Positions 1 to 4,879 of a stretch of DNA of 5,009 nt are shown here, piece by piece; within the stretch, counting starts at the first letter, position 1; every line of letters begins with the position of its first letter. This stretch comes from Dehalococcoidales bacterium. Lineage in GTDB: Bacteria > Chloroflexota > Dehalococcoidia > Dehalococcoidales > RBG-16-60-22. The translations under genes were made by a program, and so were the position numbers. The notes beneath the pieces were generated by a model. That model searched no databases. It had not been told where the DNA came from and was given only the letters and a program-made list of their open reading frames with translations. Location of the stretch: assembly GCA_030628245.1 (NCBI GenBank), contig DAOVRI010000138.1, forward strand, positions 1-5,009. Direction: 5' to 3'.

Positions 1-240
1 CAATTGCCCCTCATCCAGACCGAAAAAATGTCCTATCTCGTGGAGTACGGTGATGCCTACCTCAACCTCTATCTCGGCGTGTGTACGACAGGCGCGCTCA
101 ATTGGCCCCTTATAAATAGTGATGCAATCGGGCAGGATAGTATCATCCATTGAGCGTTCCACCAGGGGCACACCCTCATAAAGCCCCATAACATCCGGCA
201 TATCATCGGGGGGTTCGTCCTCTACAATGACAACCTGTTC
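1..240 (-). CDS. Zincin-like metallopeptidase, partial and with a replaced N-terminus
   Basis: Read on the minus strand this gives EQVVIVEDEPPDDMP, then LYEGVPLVERS, then ITIYKGPIERAC, then TVLHEIGHFFGLDEGQL, running off the window at position 1. The HEIGH motif (positions 28-42) is the HExxH zinc site, with the following GLDE typical of the small zincin-like metallopeptidase family (Pfam Zincin_1, PF06262), whose members are about 115-140 residues and also carry a VVVEDEP segment and an IERAC segment. Family members normally have some 20-30 residues before VVVEDEP; here that part is absent because the sequence becomes antisense to an IS3 transposase. The frame stays open upstream to an ATG at 316-318, giving a spurious hydrophobic leader MPGFFIILICFQIYFLIF that is simply the transposase reverse strand. 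No credible native start is visible, so the gene is probably broken, although a fusion protein could in principle be made. Its true substrate is unknown. Confidence 0.8.
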
Positions 241-507
241 ATCGAGAGGCTGTGGCGAACGGTGAAATATGAGGAAGTATATTTGAAAGCATATCAGGAT
301 GATAAAGAAGCCCGGCATAGTCTCGGAAATTACTTTCTTTTCTACAACTCCGAACGTCCCCACCAGGCACTGTGGTACCGGACGCTGGCCGAGGTATTTA
401 CATCAATCCCGGTAGAAACTACCATTGGAGGTATGGTAGAATCCTTAACACCAGACCCCTTAGGGATAGCGGGACCCGACCTTAACATAGCCCCTATCCT
501 GTCCTAA
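229..507 (+). pseudogene. IS3-family transposase (OrfB), C-terminal fragment
   Basis: The frame reads DNLFIERLWRTVKYEEVYLK, then ARHSLGNYFLFYNSERPHQA, then LWYRTLAEVF and ends at TAA 505-507. This is the last part of the integrase core of IS3-family OrfB: the E of FIERLW is the third residue of the DDE triad, and YNSERPHQAL.YRTLAEVF is the classic end of the fold. The first two catalytic aspartates and the whole OrfA are missing, so it cannot transpose by itself. Recognisable homology begins near 229, upstream of the first in-frame start-like codon (GTG at 262). The frame upstream of 229 is open but encodes the antisense of the neighbouring peptidase and is not transposase. The final 35 or so residues after AEVF are typical of the variable tail in this group. 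Confidence 0.88.
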
Positions 508-510
508 CGA

Positions 511-524
511 TGGGGTCCACCTCA
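511..524 (+). repeat. Right terminal inverted repeat of the IS3-family remnant
   Basis: TGGGGTCCACCTCA lies four bases after the transposase stop. Its reverse complement, TGAGGTGGACCCCA, starts with TG and resembles the left ends of many IS3-family elements. Its position directly behind the transposase stop is where the right repeat is expected. The partner repeat is outside the window or lost. Confidence 0.6.
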
Positions 525-562
525 GACTAACAAATGCTAAAACTTAAAGAGCAATCTATAAG

Positions 563-570
563 TAAGGAGG
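563..570 (+). promoter_or_regulatory. Ribosome-binding site of the deacetylase-like gene
   Basis: TAAGGAGG sits six bases before the ATG at 577, close to an ideal Shine-Dalgarno sequence. It fixes 577 as the start. The 52 bases between the IS end and the ATG are A/T-rich, but I see no convincing promoter boxes in them. Confidence 0.75.
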
Positions 571-576
571 AACAAA

Positions 577-1302
577 ATGTCTACGCAGAGAAATACTTCA
601 AAAAGAGAATTCCTAAAGGACACCGGGCTGGTTGCTGGTGGTGCGCCCCTTGGCGGGCGTTCTTCAAAGATTGCGTATGCCTGCCCCTACTGCACTACAG
701 AGAAAGTGTTTGACACGGCGGTTGCTTTAAAAGACCATATCTACGCTCAACATCTCTGGAACAACTCCTTGGCCCACGCGCGAATCCCTATTCCAATGTG
801 CATGTCTATTGGAGGAATGGAGACACAGGAGCAGGTTTCAAGGCGAATAGATGAAATGGTCAAGAGAGGATTCGTATGTGACCTGGAGTTAAATGACGGC
901 GTTCTAAGCGACGCCTATATAAGGGAACTGGCAGATGCCGGTTTTGAACCTGAACTGGACTGGAGTGGCATTGAAAGACTAGAGGATAACTATAACGTAC
1001 AGCTAAAGTTTATATCTGACAGGAAAAAGGAGTTGGAGGACATAATCGGTAGGCCGGTGCTGGGTGGCAGGAGATGGGGTTCTCACAGGGATAAGTATAC
1101 CTATGATATCTGCGATGCTCTCGGTTTTAAGTGGTATCATATTAGACCATCAATCACTTCTTTCCCTTACCAGGCTACTGCACCCTACAGAGCGCCGGGT
1201 CATAATTTTGCGCTATGCCCAAGGCCATCAGTACATCTATGGAATGTCGCAGGCGATGTAATCCCATACCAAGATTCTATAGACGGAGGTGATTATTTCT
1301 GA
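577..1302 (+). CDS. Tat-leader, zinc-knuckle, deacetylase-like protein, interrupted by TGA
   Basis: The 241-residue product opens with TSKREFLKDTGLVAGG, which resembles a twin-arginine leader (S-K-R-E-F-L-K, with K in place of the first R), although the hydrophobic stretch is weak. Next is a C2H2-type knuckle: C36-P-Y-C39, FDTAVALKDH (H54) and H59. The body, about residues 75-241, recalls polysaccharide deacetylases (NodB fold): KKELEDIIGRPVLGGRRWG followed by YDICDALGFKWYHIRP matches the usual 'E.iiGrpv.GfRpP ... il.elGf' pattern. The TFDDG and HxxxH metal motifs of active deacetylases are not visible, so catalysis is doubtful and the assignment is tentative. The reading frame ends at TGA 1300-1302 but continues open in the same phase to TAA 1564-1566, so the intact gene probably encoded about 329 residues. 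The start is supported by a strong ribosome-binding site. Its immediate upstream neighbour is IS debris, so it may have lost its native promoter. Confidence 0.6.
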   Translation: MSTQRNTSKREFLKDTGLVAGGAPLGGRSSKIAYACPYCTTEKVFDTAVALKDHIYAQHLWNNSLAHARIPIPMCMSIGGMETQEQVSRRIDEMVKRGFVCDLELNDGVLSDAYIRELADAGFEPELDWSGIERLEDNYNVQLKFISDRKKELEDIIGRPVLGGRRWGSHRDKYTYDICDALGFKWYHIRPSITSFPYQATAPYRAPGHNFALCPRPSVHLWNVAGDVIPYQDSIDGGDYF

Positions 1303-1566
1303 GATAATATAACGAAGCTGTCAGCTTCACAGTTCGACCAGGCTCTCCAGGATGCCATTAATCTCAGGATAAGGGACGGAACACATCAGGAAGCAAGGTG
1401 GTATTGCTGGATGGGAAATCCTCAAATGAAAAAGAATGGAGGTCCCGAGTGGTTTGAGGGTATGAAAAGCTCCCTTACCTTTATCAAGGAAAGAGAGGAT
1501 GCTGGGCTACTCAAAACGATGCTCTTCAGCGATTTAGTTAAATTGTTCTGCCCTGAAATATTTTAA
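1303..1566 (+). pseudogene. In-frame continuation of the deacetylase-like gene after TGA
   Basis: After TGA the same frame gives DNITKLSASQFDQALQDAIN, LRIRDGTHQEARWYCWMGNP, then EWFEGMKSSLTFIKERED and ends at TAA 1564-1566. It reads like ordinary soluble protein, with a helical SASQFDQALQDAI stretch and no further stops over 87 codons. There is no start codon with a ribosome-binding site near its beginning, so it is unlikely to be translated on its own. The simplest view is a TGG to TGA change (GDYF-W-DNI) that split one gene; readthrough or selenocysteine insertion are alternatives discussed in the findings. Confidence 0.6.
1314..1328 (+). other. Short hairpin just downstream of the in-frame TGA
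   Basis: GAAGCT-GTC-AGCTTC is a perfect six-base-pair stem with a three-base loop. The loop begins 17 bases after the TGA and starts with G, which matches the loose geometry of a bacterial SECIS element. The stem lacks other specific SECIS features that I can verify, and such hairpins are frequent by chance. Confidence 0.3.
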
Positions 1567-1580
1567 TCCTTTATAATTAG

Positions 1581-1620
1581 CTCCCCCCTTCCCTTAGGTA
1601 TTAGTGAAGAGAAGGGGGAG
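1581..1620. repeat. Imperfect inverted repeat in the convergent intergenic region
   Basis: CTCCCCCCTTC (from 1581) pairs with GAAGGGGGAG (1611-1620), with one bulged C and a loop of roughly 19 bases. On the plus strand it is followed by AAAAAGAAAG and not by a U-tract, so it is not a standard Rho-independent terminator for the upstream gene. It may still act as a 3' end-stabilising stem for the plus-strand transcript. Confidence 0.45.
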
Positions 1621-1648
1621 AAAAAGAAAGAGGGGCTGGCGCCCCCTC
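1621..1648 (-). terminator. Rho-independent terminator of the TPP enzyme/LeuA-domain/dehydrogenase cluster
   Basis: On the minus strand the RNA would form GAGGGGGC-GCCA-GCCCCTC (one bulged G, seven G/C-rich pairs, four-base loop) followed directly by TTTCTTTTT. This is a strong stem plus U-tract, about 75 bases beyond the dehydrogenase stop codon. It supports the idea that the minus-strand cluster ends here. Nothing else coding is seen between 1567 and 1723. Confidence 0.75.
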
Positions 1649-1690
1649 CTGGACTCCCCATAATTATCCTGGTGGCACTCCAAGCTTGAT

Positions 1691-1708
1691 GCTTCAGCAG
1701 CCAGTATT
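1691..1708. repeat. 18-bp direct repeat, copy A
   Basis: GCTTCAGCAGCCAGTATT occurs here, 15 bases beyond the dehydrogenase stop, and again exactly at 2719-2736 within the end of the LeuA-domain gene. In the latter it encodes the residues YWLLK on the minus strand. In copy A the same phase gives KYWLLKHQAW but has no start or gene context. The two copies are in the same orientation and bracket the dehydrogenase gene. Confidence 0.7.
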
Positions 1709-1723
1709 TCGTGGAATCCCCGC

Positions 1724-2677
1724 CTACATCCCCACCTGCACGAGCACGTAATCGACGGACTTCTGGATGTTCCTTACCGAATCATCGAGCAGCCTTTTTT
1801 CTTCCGGGGTGAGATGATAATCAATTATCTTCTGGATACCCTTCCGGCCCAGGGCTACCGGCAGACCGATACTGGTTCCCTTATACCCGTACTCACCGTC
1901 AACCACGGCGCAGCAGGGAATGACTTCCCCCGTATCTTTAATGATGGCGCTGATTACCTTGGCCACGCCTACCCCGGTAAGCCACCCAGACGTCCGCGGC
2001 ACGTTGAGCCGTAGCATATGGGGGAGATAGTCGCTGGTCCTTGCCCTGATTTTCTCTCGGACGTCTCCCTCCAGGGTAACTGACTTCCCGTCGACCCTCA
2101 CGGAACTGAAGAGCGGTACCATGCTGCCCCCGTGTTCACCTATGACCGTGGCTTCTATTCTTGAAGGGGCAAACCCCATGTGTTCGGCAAGCGCGATTTT
2201 AAACCGAATCGAATCGTGCAAAGTATACCCGATAAAACGGCGGTGTTCGCCTCCCGGACTCAGCAGGTAAGCGGCGTAGTTAAGCACCTCAGCCGGGTTG
2301 GTCACCATAATCACAATAGCCTGCGGGCAATACCGGTTCATCTGTGGGGCCCACTCCCGGATAATTTCAAGGTTTTCGGGGAGCAAACGCTGCCGCGAAG
2401 GTAATTCTTTCCCCGCTTTCCTGGCCCTATCGGTAACGCCCGCCCCGGCCGCCATAACGACGATATCCGAACCGGACAGGTCCTGATAGCCTCCCATGCC
2501 CACGCGAATATCAATGCCGCTGGCCACCGCCGCATCAAAGAAATCAATAGCGTGGTGTTCCAGCCATTCCTTGCGGATATCCGAGACCATCATTTCATCC
2601 GCCAGGCCCTGGCGGGCGATATTAAAAGCGATACTGGAACCCACGCAGCCGGCCGCGCCGATGACGCTGACTTTCAT
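1724..2677 (-). CDS. Malate/lactate dehydrogenase family protein
   Basis: This 317-residue cytosolic NAD-dependent 2-hydroxyacid dehydrogenase most likely interconverts malate and oxaloacetate or a related 2-oxoacid pair. The Rossmann motif GAAGCVG (residues 7-13) and D33 in VSDI indicate NAD rather than NADP. N127 of TNPAE, the D155-S-I-R158 pair and catalytic H182 in GEHGG match the family's catalytic Asp/His dyad and carboxylate-binding arginine. The active-site loop reads AGVTDRARKAGKELPSRQRL: ARKAG aligns with PRKPG of malate dehydrogenases, suggesting an arginine (R86) at the specificity position where lactate dehydrogenases have glutamine, but the loop seems about two or three residues longer than usual and TNPAE replaces the common TNPVD. 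Exact substrate is therefore unsure. Length is normal. The ATG at 2677 is preceded by GGGAGGT. It follows the LeuA-domain gene by 30 bases and is last in the cluster, ending before a strong terminator. Confidence 0.88.
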   Translation of the reverse strand: MKVSVIGAAGCVGSSIAFNIARQGLADEMMVSDIRKEWLEHHAIDFFDAAVASGIDIRVGMGGYQDLSGSDIVVMAAGAGVTDRARKAGKELPSRQRLLPENLEIIREWAPQMNRYCPQAIVIMVTNPAEVLNYAAYLLSPGGEHRRFIGYTLHDSIRFKIALAEHMGFAPSRIEATVIGEHGGSMVPLFSSVRVDGKSVTLEGDVREKIRARTSDYLPHMLRLNVPRTSGWLTGVGVAKVISAIIKDTGEVIPCCAVVDGEYGYKGTSIGLPVALGRKGIQKIIDYHLTPEEKRLLDDSVRNIQKSVDYVLVQVGM

Positions 2678-2682
2678 GATAT

Positions 2683-2689
2683 ACCTCCC
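2683..2689 (-). promoter_or_regulatory. Ribosome-binding site of the dehydrogenase gene
   Basis: GGGAGGT on the minus strand ends five bases before the ATG at 2677. It fixes the dehydrogenase start and shows that the gene has its own translation signal within the 30-base gap after the LeuA-domain gene. Confidence 0.7.
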
Positions 2690-2707
2690 GGGACTTTTTT
2701 AGAGAGA

Positions 2708-2986
2708 CTATTGACCGCGCTTCAGCAGCCAGTATTCCAGGCCGTCGGCCAGGACCAGCCAGCTGGCTTCGATGATATTGGTAGAACCGCCGACCGTCCG
2801 CCACTCATCGACGCCGTCGCTGAACTCGATAAGGACGCGCAACTGCGACTCCGTGCCGGTGCTTTCCTCAAGAATACGCACTTTATAGTCGATAAGCGTG
2901 ACCTGTGACAGGCTGGGATAGAACTGCAGAAGGGCTTTCGTACTTGCCACTAATTTTAGAAGACATACCTCATCCTCCCTTTCCAC
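2708..2986 (-). CDS. Stand-alone LeuA-type regulatory domain (citramalate/isopropylmalate synthase C-terminus)
   Basis: The product, 92 residues if started at GTG 2986, contains FYPSLSQVTLIDYKVRILEE, then TESQLRVLIEFSDG, then WRTVGGSTNIIEASWLVLAD and LEYWLLK. This is the LeuA dimer/allosteric domain found at the C-terminus of citramalate synthase (CimA) and 2-isopropylmalate synthase, where it binds isoleucine or leucine and inhibits the enzyme. The match is closest to CimA, whose ends read LxDYKVRVL...GTVGVSxNIIEASWxALVDSxEYKLLK. The catalytic TIM barrel is absent: only 36 bases separate this gene from the upstream TPP enzyme gene. The core, including the G-x-S-x-N-I-I-E-A-S-W segment, is intact, which suggests selection. 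The GTG start has no Shine-Dalgarno sequence before it; the strong one (2974-2980) lies inside the frame and points to an ATG in a different frame, see the findings. It could be a detached regulatory subunit for a neighbour or a cimA relic. Confidence 0.75.
   Translation of the reverse strand: MEREDEVCLLKLVASTKALLQFYPSLSQVTLIDYKVRILEESTGTESQLRVLIEFSDGVDEWRTVGGSTNIIEASWLVLADGLEYWLLKRGQ
2719..2736. repeat. 18-bp direct repeat, copy B
   Basis: Exact second copy of GCTTCAGCAGCCAGTATT, here coding (minus strand) for the YWLLK end of the LeuA-type domain. Flanking bases differ from copy A at 1691-1708 on both sides. Spacing between copies is 1028 bases and encloses the whole dehydrogenase gene. 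Confidence 0.7.
2883..2966 (-). other. Short out-of-frame ORF behind the best ribosome-binding site
   Basis: The ATG at 2966 follows AGGGAGG with a seven-base spacer, the best initiation site of this gap, but its frame gives only 27 residues beginning MSSKISGKYESP and stops at TAA 2883-2885. It overlaps the LeuA-type gene in another frame. Removing one A from the AAAA run (2954-2957) would join it to the LeuA frame as MSSKLVASTKALLQFYPSL. I therefore read it as the probable true start of the LeuA-domain gene and not as a separate peptide. Confidence 0.4.
2974..2980 (-). promoter_or_regulatory. Ribosome-binding site in front of the LeuA-type domain
   Basis: AGGGAGG on the minus strand is seven bases upstream of the ATG at 2966. 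No start codon in the LeuA-domain frame lies at a suitable distance from it; the nearest one downstream is GTG at 2950. It marks where ribosomes would most likely start and so bears on the start choice for this gene. Confidence 0.55.
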
Positions 2987-3009
2987 TAGTGCCGTAACTT
3001 ACGCCAATA

Positions 3010-3018
3010 ATTATACCA
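3010..3018 (-). promoter_or_regulatory. Candidate extended -10 promoter before the LeuA-type gene
   Basis: Minus-strand TGGTATAAT combines a perfect TATAAT hexamer with the TG of an extended -10 element. It lies just after the stop codon of the TPP enzyme gene. No good -35 is visible at 17 bases upstream, which an extended -10 can tolerate. It could give a secondary transcript carrying only the LeuA domain and dehydrogenase. An A/T-rich gap can produce such a match by chance. Confidence 0.35.
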
Positions 3019-3022
3019 CATC

Positions 3023-4774
3023 TTAACTTCCGGCTGGTCGTGGAGTCATCATCGCGGGAAAGGAATTTTCCAGAATCACATCGAGCAAGGCGGTCTTTCC
3101 CTGCGCTGTTTGTTTGAGTCCACGGTTGAGGGCAGCTTCGATGTCCCTGGGGTCTTTCAGCTCTTCGCCGTAAGCGCCGAAGGCCTCGGCCACTTTAACG
3201 TAGTCCGGCGTGGGGGTGATATCCGTGCCGAGAAACTGATTCCGGCTGACCGCCGCGCCTTGAGGGTAGCGTATCCTGTGGGCGGATTTCATCGCCATGT
3301 ACCCACCGTTATTCATGATAATGATAAACACCGGAAGATTGTATTCCTGGTAAAGGCCGAGTGCGGCCAGCGCCGGGTTGTAGTTGAAAGAGCCGTCGCC
3401 AACTATGAGAATGACAGGCCGGTCCGGATGGGCCAGCTTTACCCCCGCGGCTTCCCCCATACCGACTCCCAATCCGCCGTAAGCGGACTTGATATAGCAG
3501 CCGGGACGGGCCAGGTATTGATGGACAAAACGCGTATGAGTTAAGGTCTCGTCCAGGATGATGGCATTATCGGGCAGCATCTTCCTAGCCACGTGCAGGA
3601 ACCACTTGGAGTTGATGGGGCTGTCCTCCCGGCCGGTCAGCGCTTCCTCTTCCCAGACAGCGCGCATGGCATCATGCTTCGCCCGCCAGTTCTCCAGTCT
3701 CTCCCTGTTGGTCGAGGCTAGCTGCTTTTGTCCGGTAGTGTCTGAGCGAATGATATTCACCAGGGACCCAAGTGTCTTCCCAATATCGGCGCTGATAATC
3801 AGATCCGCGCGGTAACCCCAATAGGGTAACCGTTCGTGAAGGGGAGCTTCATCTATCATGATTATCCTGGCGTTGTTTCCGGGACCGGCTGAAGGAGGAT
3901 ACCAGGGTGTAAGACCGCCGACTACCAGCACTGTGTCCGCCTGTTTCAAAGCCTCGGAAGTATCATAGCCCATATAGAGTGGGTTATCTTTAGGAAAATT
4001 GGAAGTATAAGGGAGGCTGGCCTCGAAGACGGGGGCGCTCAGCAGTTCAGCCAGTTCTGTTAATTTCTGAACAACCCCCGGTCTCTTGCCGGCGTGTTCC
4101 GCGATGATGACCGGCTGCTGGCTGCGGACGAGCTGCCGGGCTACTTCCTGGAGGTCGCTGGTACAGGGTTCGGTGACTGTCATAAACCGGGGCGGCCTGG
4201 TTACCGGCTCTTCTGTCCGGAGTTTTAGCAATATCTCCGTGGGAATTGATAGATATACCGGTCCCTGCGGCGCGGTGAGGGCTATCTGGTAGCCCCGGAG
4301 AACGGAGTCCACCAGGCTGTCTCTTGATTTCACCGAGTTACCCCACTTGATATAGCCGCGGAAAAGGGCAGCCGGGCCGCCGATATCGGAGAGCAGACCG
4401 AGCCAGTGCCAGCCCTGCGCCCTGACCTCCTCATCGCCGCAGTGCTCATAGGTCTCTCCGCTGAAAATAATCATGGGCACACGCGCGGCGTAGGTATTGC
4501 GTATTGCTATAGCCCCGTGAAGAGCACCGACGCTGGCATGAAGGAGGACTGCCGGCAGCCGACCGGTGACTTCGGCGTAGCCCATGGCCATGCTGACAGC
4601 CAGCGTTTCGTCACGGCAGTTGATGTATTTCAGAGAGGGATCACCCTGCTCCCGACGTTTTAAAAGCGCTTCCCAGACTGGAGTCCACTCCGTACCCGGC
4701 GAGCAGAAGACGTATTCAACTCCACAGTTTTTCAGTAATTCTACCAGCAGTTCTCCTCCGGACACGGTCATCAT
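3023..4774 (-). CDS. Thiamine-pyrophosphate enzyme, acetolactate synthase/benzoylformate decarboxylase-like
   Basis: A 583-residue TPP-dependent enzyme of the acetolactate synthase/pyruvate oxidase/benzoylformate decarboxylase superfamily, expected to cleave or condense 2-oxoacids in the cytoplasm. The N-terminal PYR domain (about 1-175) carries INCRDE, whose E56 is the glutamate that activates TPP, and HASVGALHGAIAIRNTYAAR. A central domain (about 200-330) follows, then the PP domain (about 385-555) with GDGSF (459-463) and NN at 488-489, the Mg/TPP diphosphate motif GDG-x26-NN. The FAD-loop signature of true acetohydroxyacid synthases (RFDDR) is not visible, so it is probably not the biosynthetic IlvB; a decarboxylase or lyase on an unidentified 2-oxoacid is as likely. 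Of the two adjacent ATGs, the second (4771) is five bases from AGGAGG and the first only two, so the real product is probably 582 residues. It is first in a cluster with a LeuA-type domain and a 2-hydroxyacid dehydrogenase. Confidence 0.88.
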   Translation of the reverse strand: MMTVSGGELLVELLKNCGVEYVFCSPGTEWTPVWEALLKRREQGDPSLKYINCRDETLAVSMAMGYAEVTGRLPAVLLHASVGALHGAIAIRNTYAARVPMIIFSGETYEHCGDEEVRAQGWHWLGLLSDIGGPAALFRGYIKWGNSVKSRDSLVDSVLRGYQIALTAPQGPVYLSIPTEILLKLRTEEPVTRPPRFMTVTEPCTSDLQEVARQLVRSQQPVIIAEHAGKRPGVVQKLTELAELLSAPVFEASLPYTSNFPKDNPLYMGYDTSEALKQADTVLVVGGLTPWYPPSAGPGNNARIIMIDEAPLHERLPYWGYRADLIISADIGKTLGSLVNIIRSDTTGQKQLASTNRERLENWRAKHDAMRAVWEEEALTGREDSPINSKWFLHVARKMLPDNAIILDETLTHTRFVHQYLARPGCYIKSAYGGLGVGMGEAAGVKLAHPDRPVILIVGDGSFNYNPALAALGLYQEYNLPVFIIIMNNGGYMAMKSAHRIRYPQGAAVSRNQFLGTDITPTPDYVKVAEAFGAYGEELKDPRDIEAALNRGLKQTAQGKTALLDVILENSFPAMMTPRPAGS

Positions 4775-4776
4775 TT

Positions 4777-4782
4777 CCTCCT
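4777..4782 (-). promoter_or_regulatory. Ribosome-binding site of the TPP enzyme gene
   Basis: Minus-strand AGGAGG is followed by AA and then ATGATG. A two-base spacer to the first ATG is too short; five bases to the second ATG (4769-4771) is good. It therefore favours a start one codon later than the longest frame. Confidence 0.7.
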
Positions 4783-4833
4783 AAAACTTTGCCTGTCGAA
4801 TGCCACTATCGGTTGCCGGGATTGTAGCGGGTC

Positions 4834-4852
4834 TGATATATCAACTATATCA
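4834..4852. promoter_or_regulatory. Perfect palindrome, candidate operator
   Basis: TGATATATCAACTATATCA has seven-base arms (TGATATA and TATATCA) that are exact reverse complements around a five-base centre. It lies about 60 bases upstream of the TPP enzyme start and overlaps the -10 box of the candidate promoter, the usual place for a repressor dimer. No regulator gene is present in the window, so the binding protein is unknown. Confidence 0.5.
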
Positions 4853-4873
4853 AACAGGCGTAGCTTCAATCAA
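4844..4873 (-). promoter_or_regulatory. Candidate promoter of the TPP enzyme cluster
   Basis: On the minus strand TTGATT (4868-4873) as -35 is followed after 18 bases by TATAGT (4844-4849) as -10, matching four and five of six consensus positions. The palindrome covers the -10. The rest of the 4783-4879 gap shows nothing else apart from weak GCCTGT/ACAGGC arms at 4791-4796 and 4854-4859. Confidence 0.4.
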
Positions 4874-4879
4874 CAAATT

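Larger units (their letters stand above)
229..524 (+). mobile_element. Truncated IS3-family insertion sequence, right end
   Basis: This remnant contains the transposase 3' end and the right terminus. The left end, orfA and most of orfB are gone. The left boundary is a junction with the minus-strand metallopeptidase gene and is placed by loss of transposase similarity near 229 (uncertain by about 10 bases). The right boundary is placed at the terminal CA of the inverted repeat at 524. No matching left inverted repeat is present in the window, so no target-site duplication can be tested. Confidence 0.75.

Noticed and set aside
1064..1261. 65-codon frame inside the deacetylase-like gene
   Set aside because: It is a shadow in another frame of a longer gene that has a strong ribosome-binding site.
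1300..1302. Genome-wide TGA recoding to tryptophan or glycine
   Set aside because: Tryptophan is encoded by TGG throughout the window and the base composition is moderate, unlike known TGA-recoding lineages. The complete minus-strand genes and the transposase end in TAA or TAG, so the window alone cannot fully exclude it.
1581..1620. Hairpin as a Rho-independent terminator for the deacetylase-like gene
   Set aside because: The stem is followed on the plus strand by A-rich sequence rather than a U-tract, so I list it only as an inverted repeat.
2552..2908. 118-codon open frame on the plus strand
   Set aside because: It is antisense to the dehydrogenase start and the LeuA-type domain, both of which have clear family motifs.
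3110..3544. 144-codon open frame on the plus strand
   Set aside because: It lies wholly antisense to the C-terminal PP domain of the TPP enzyme, shows no ribosome-binding site of note and no recognisable motif.
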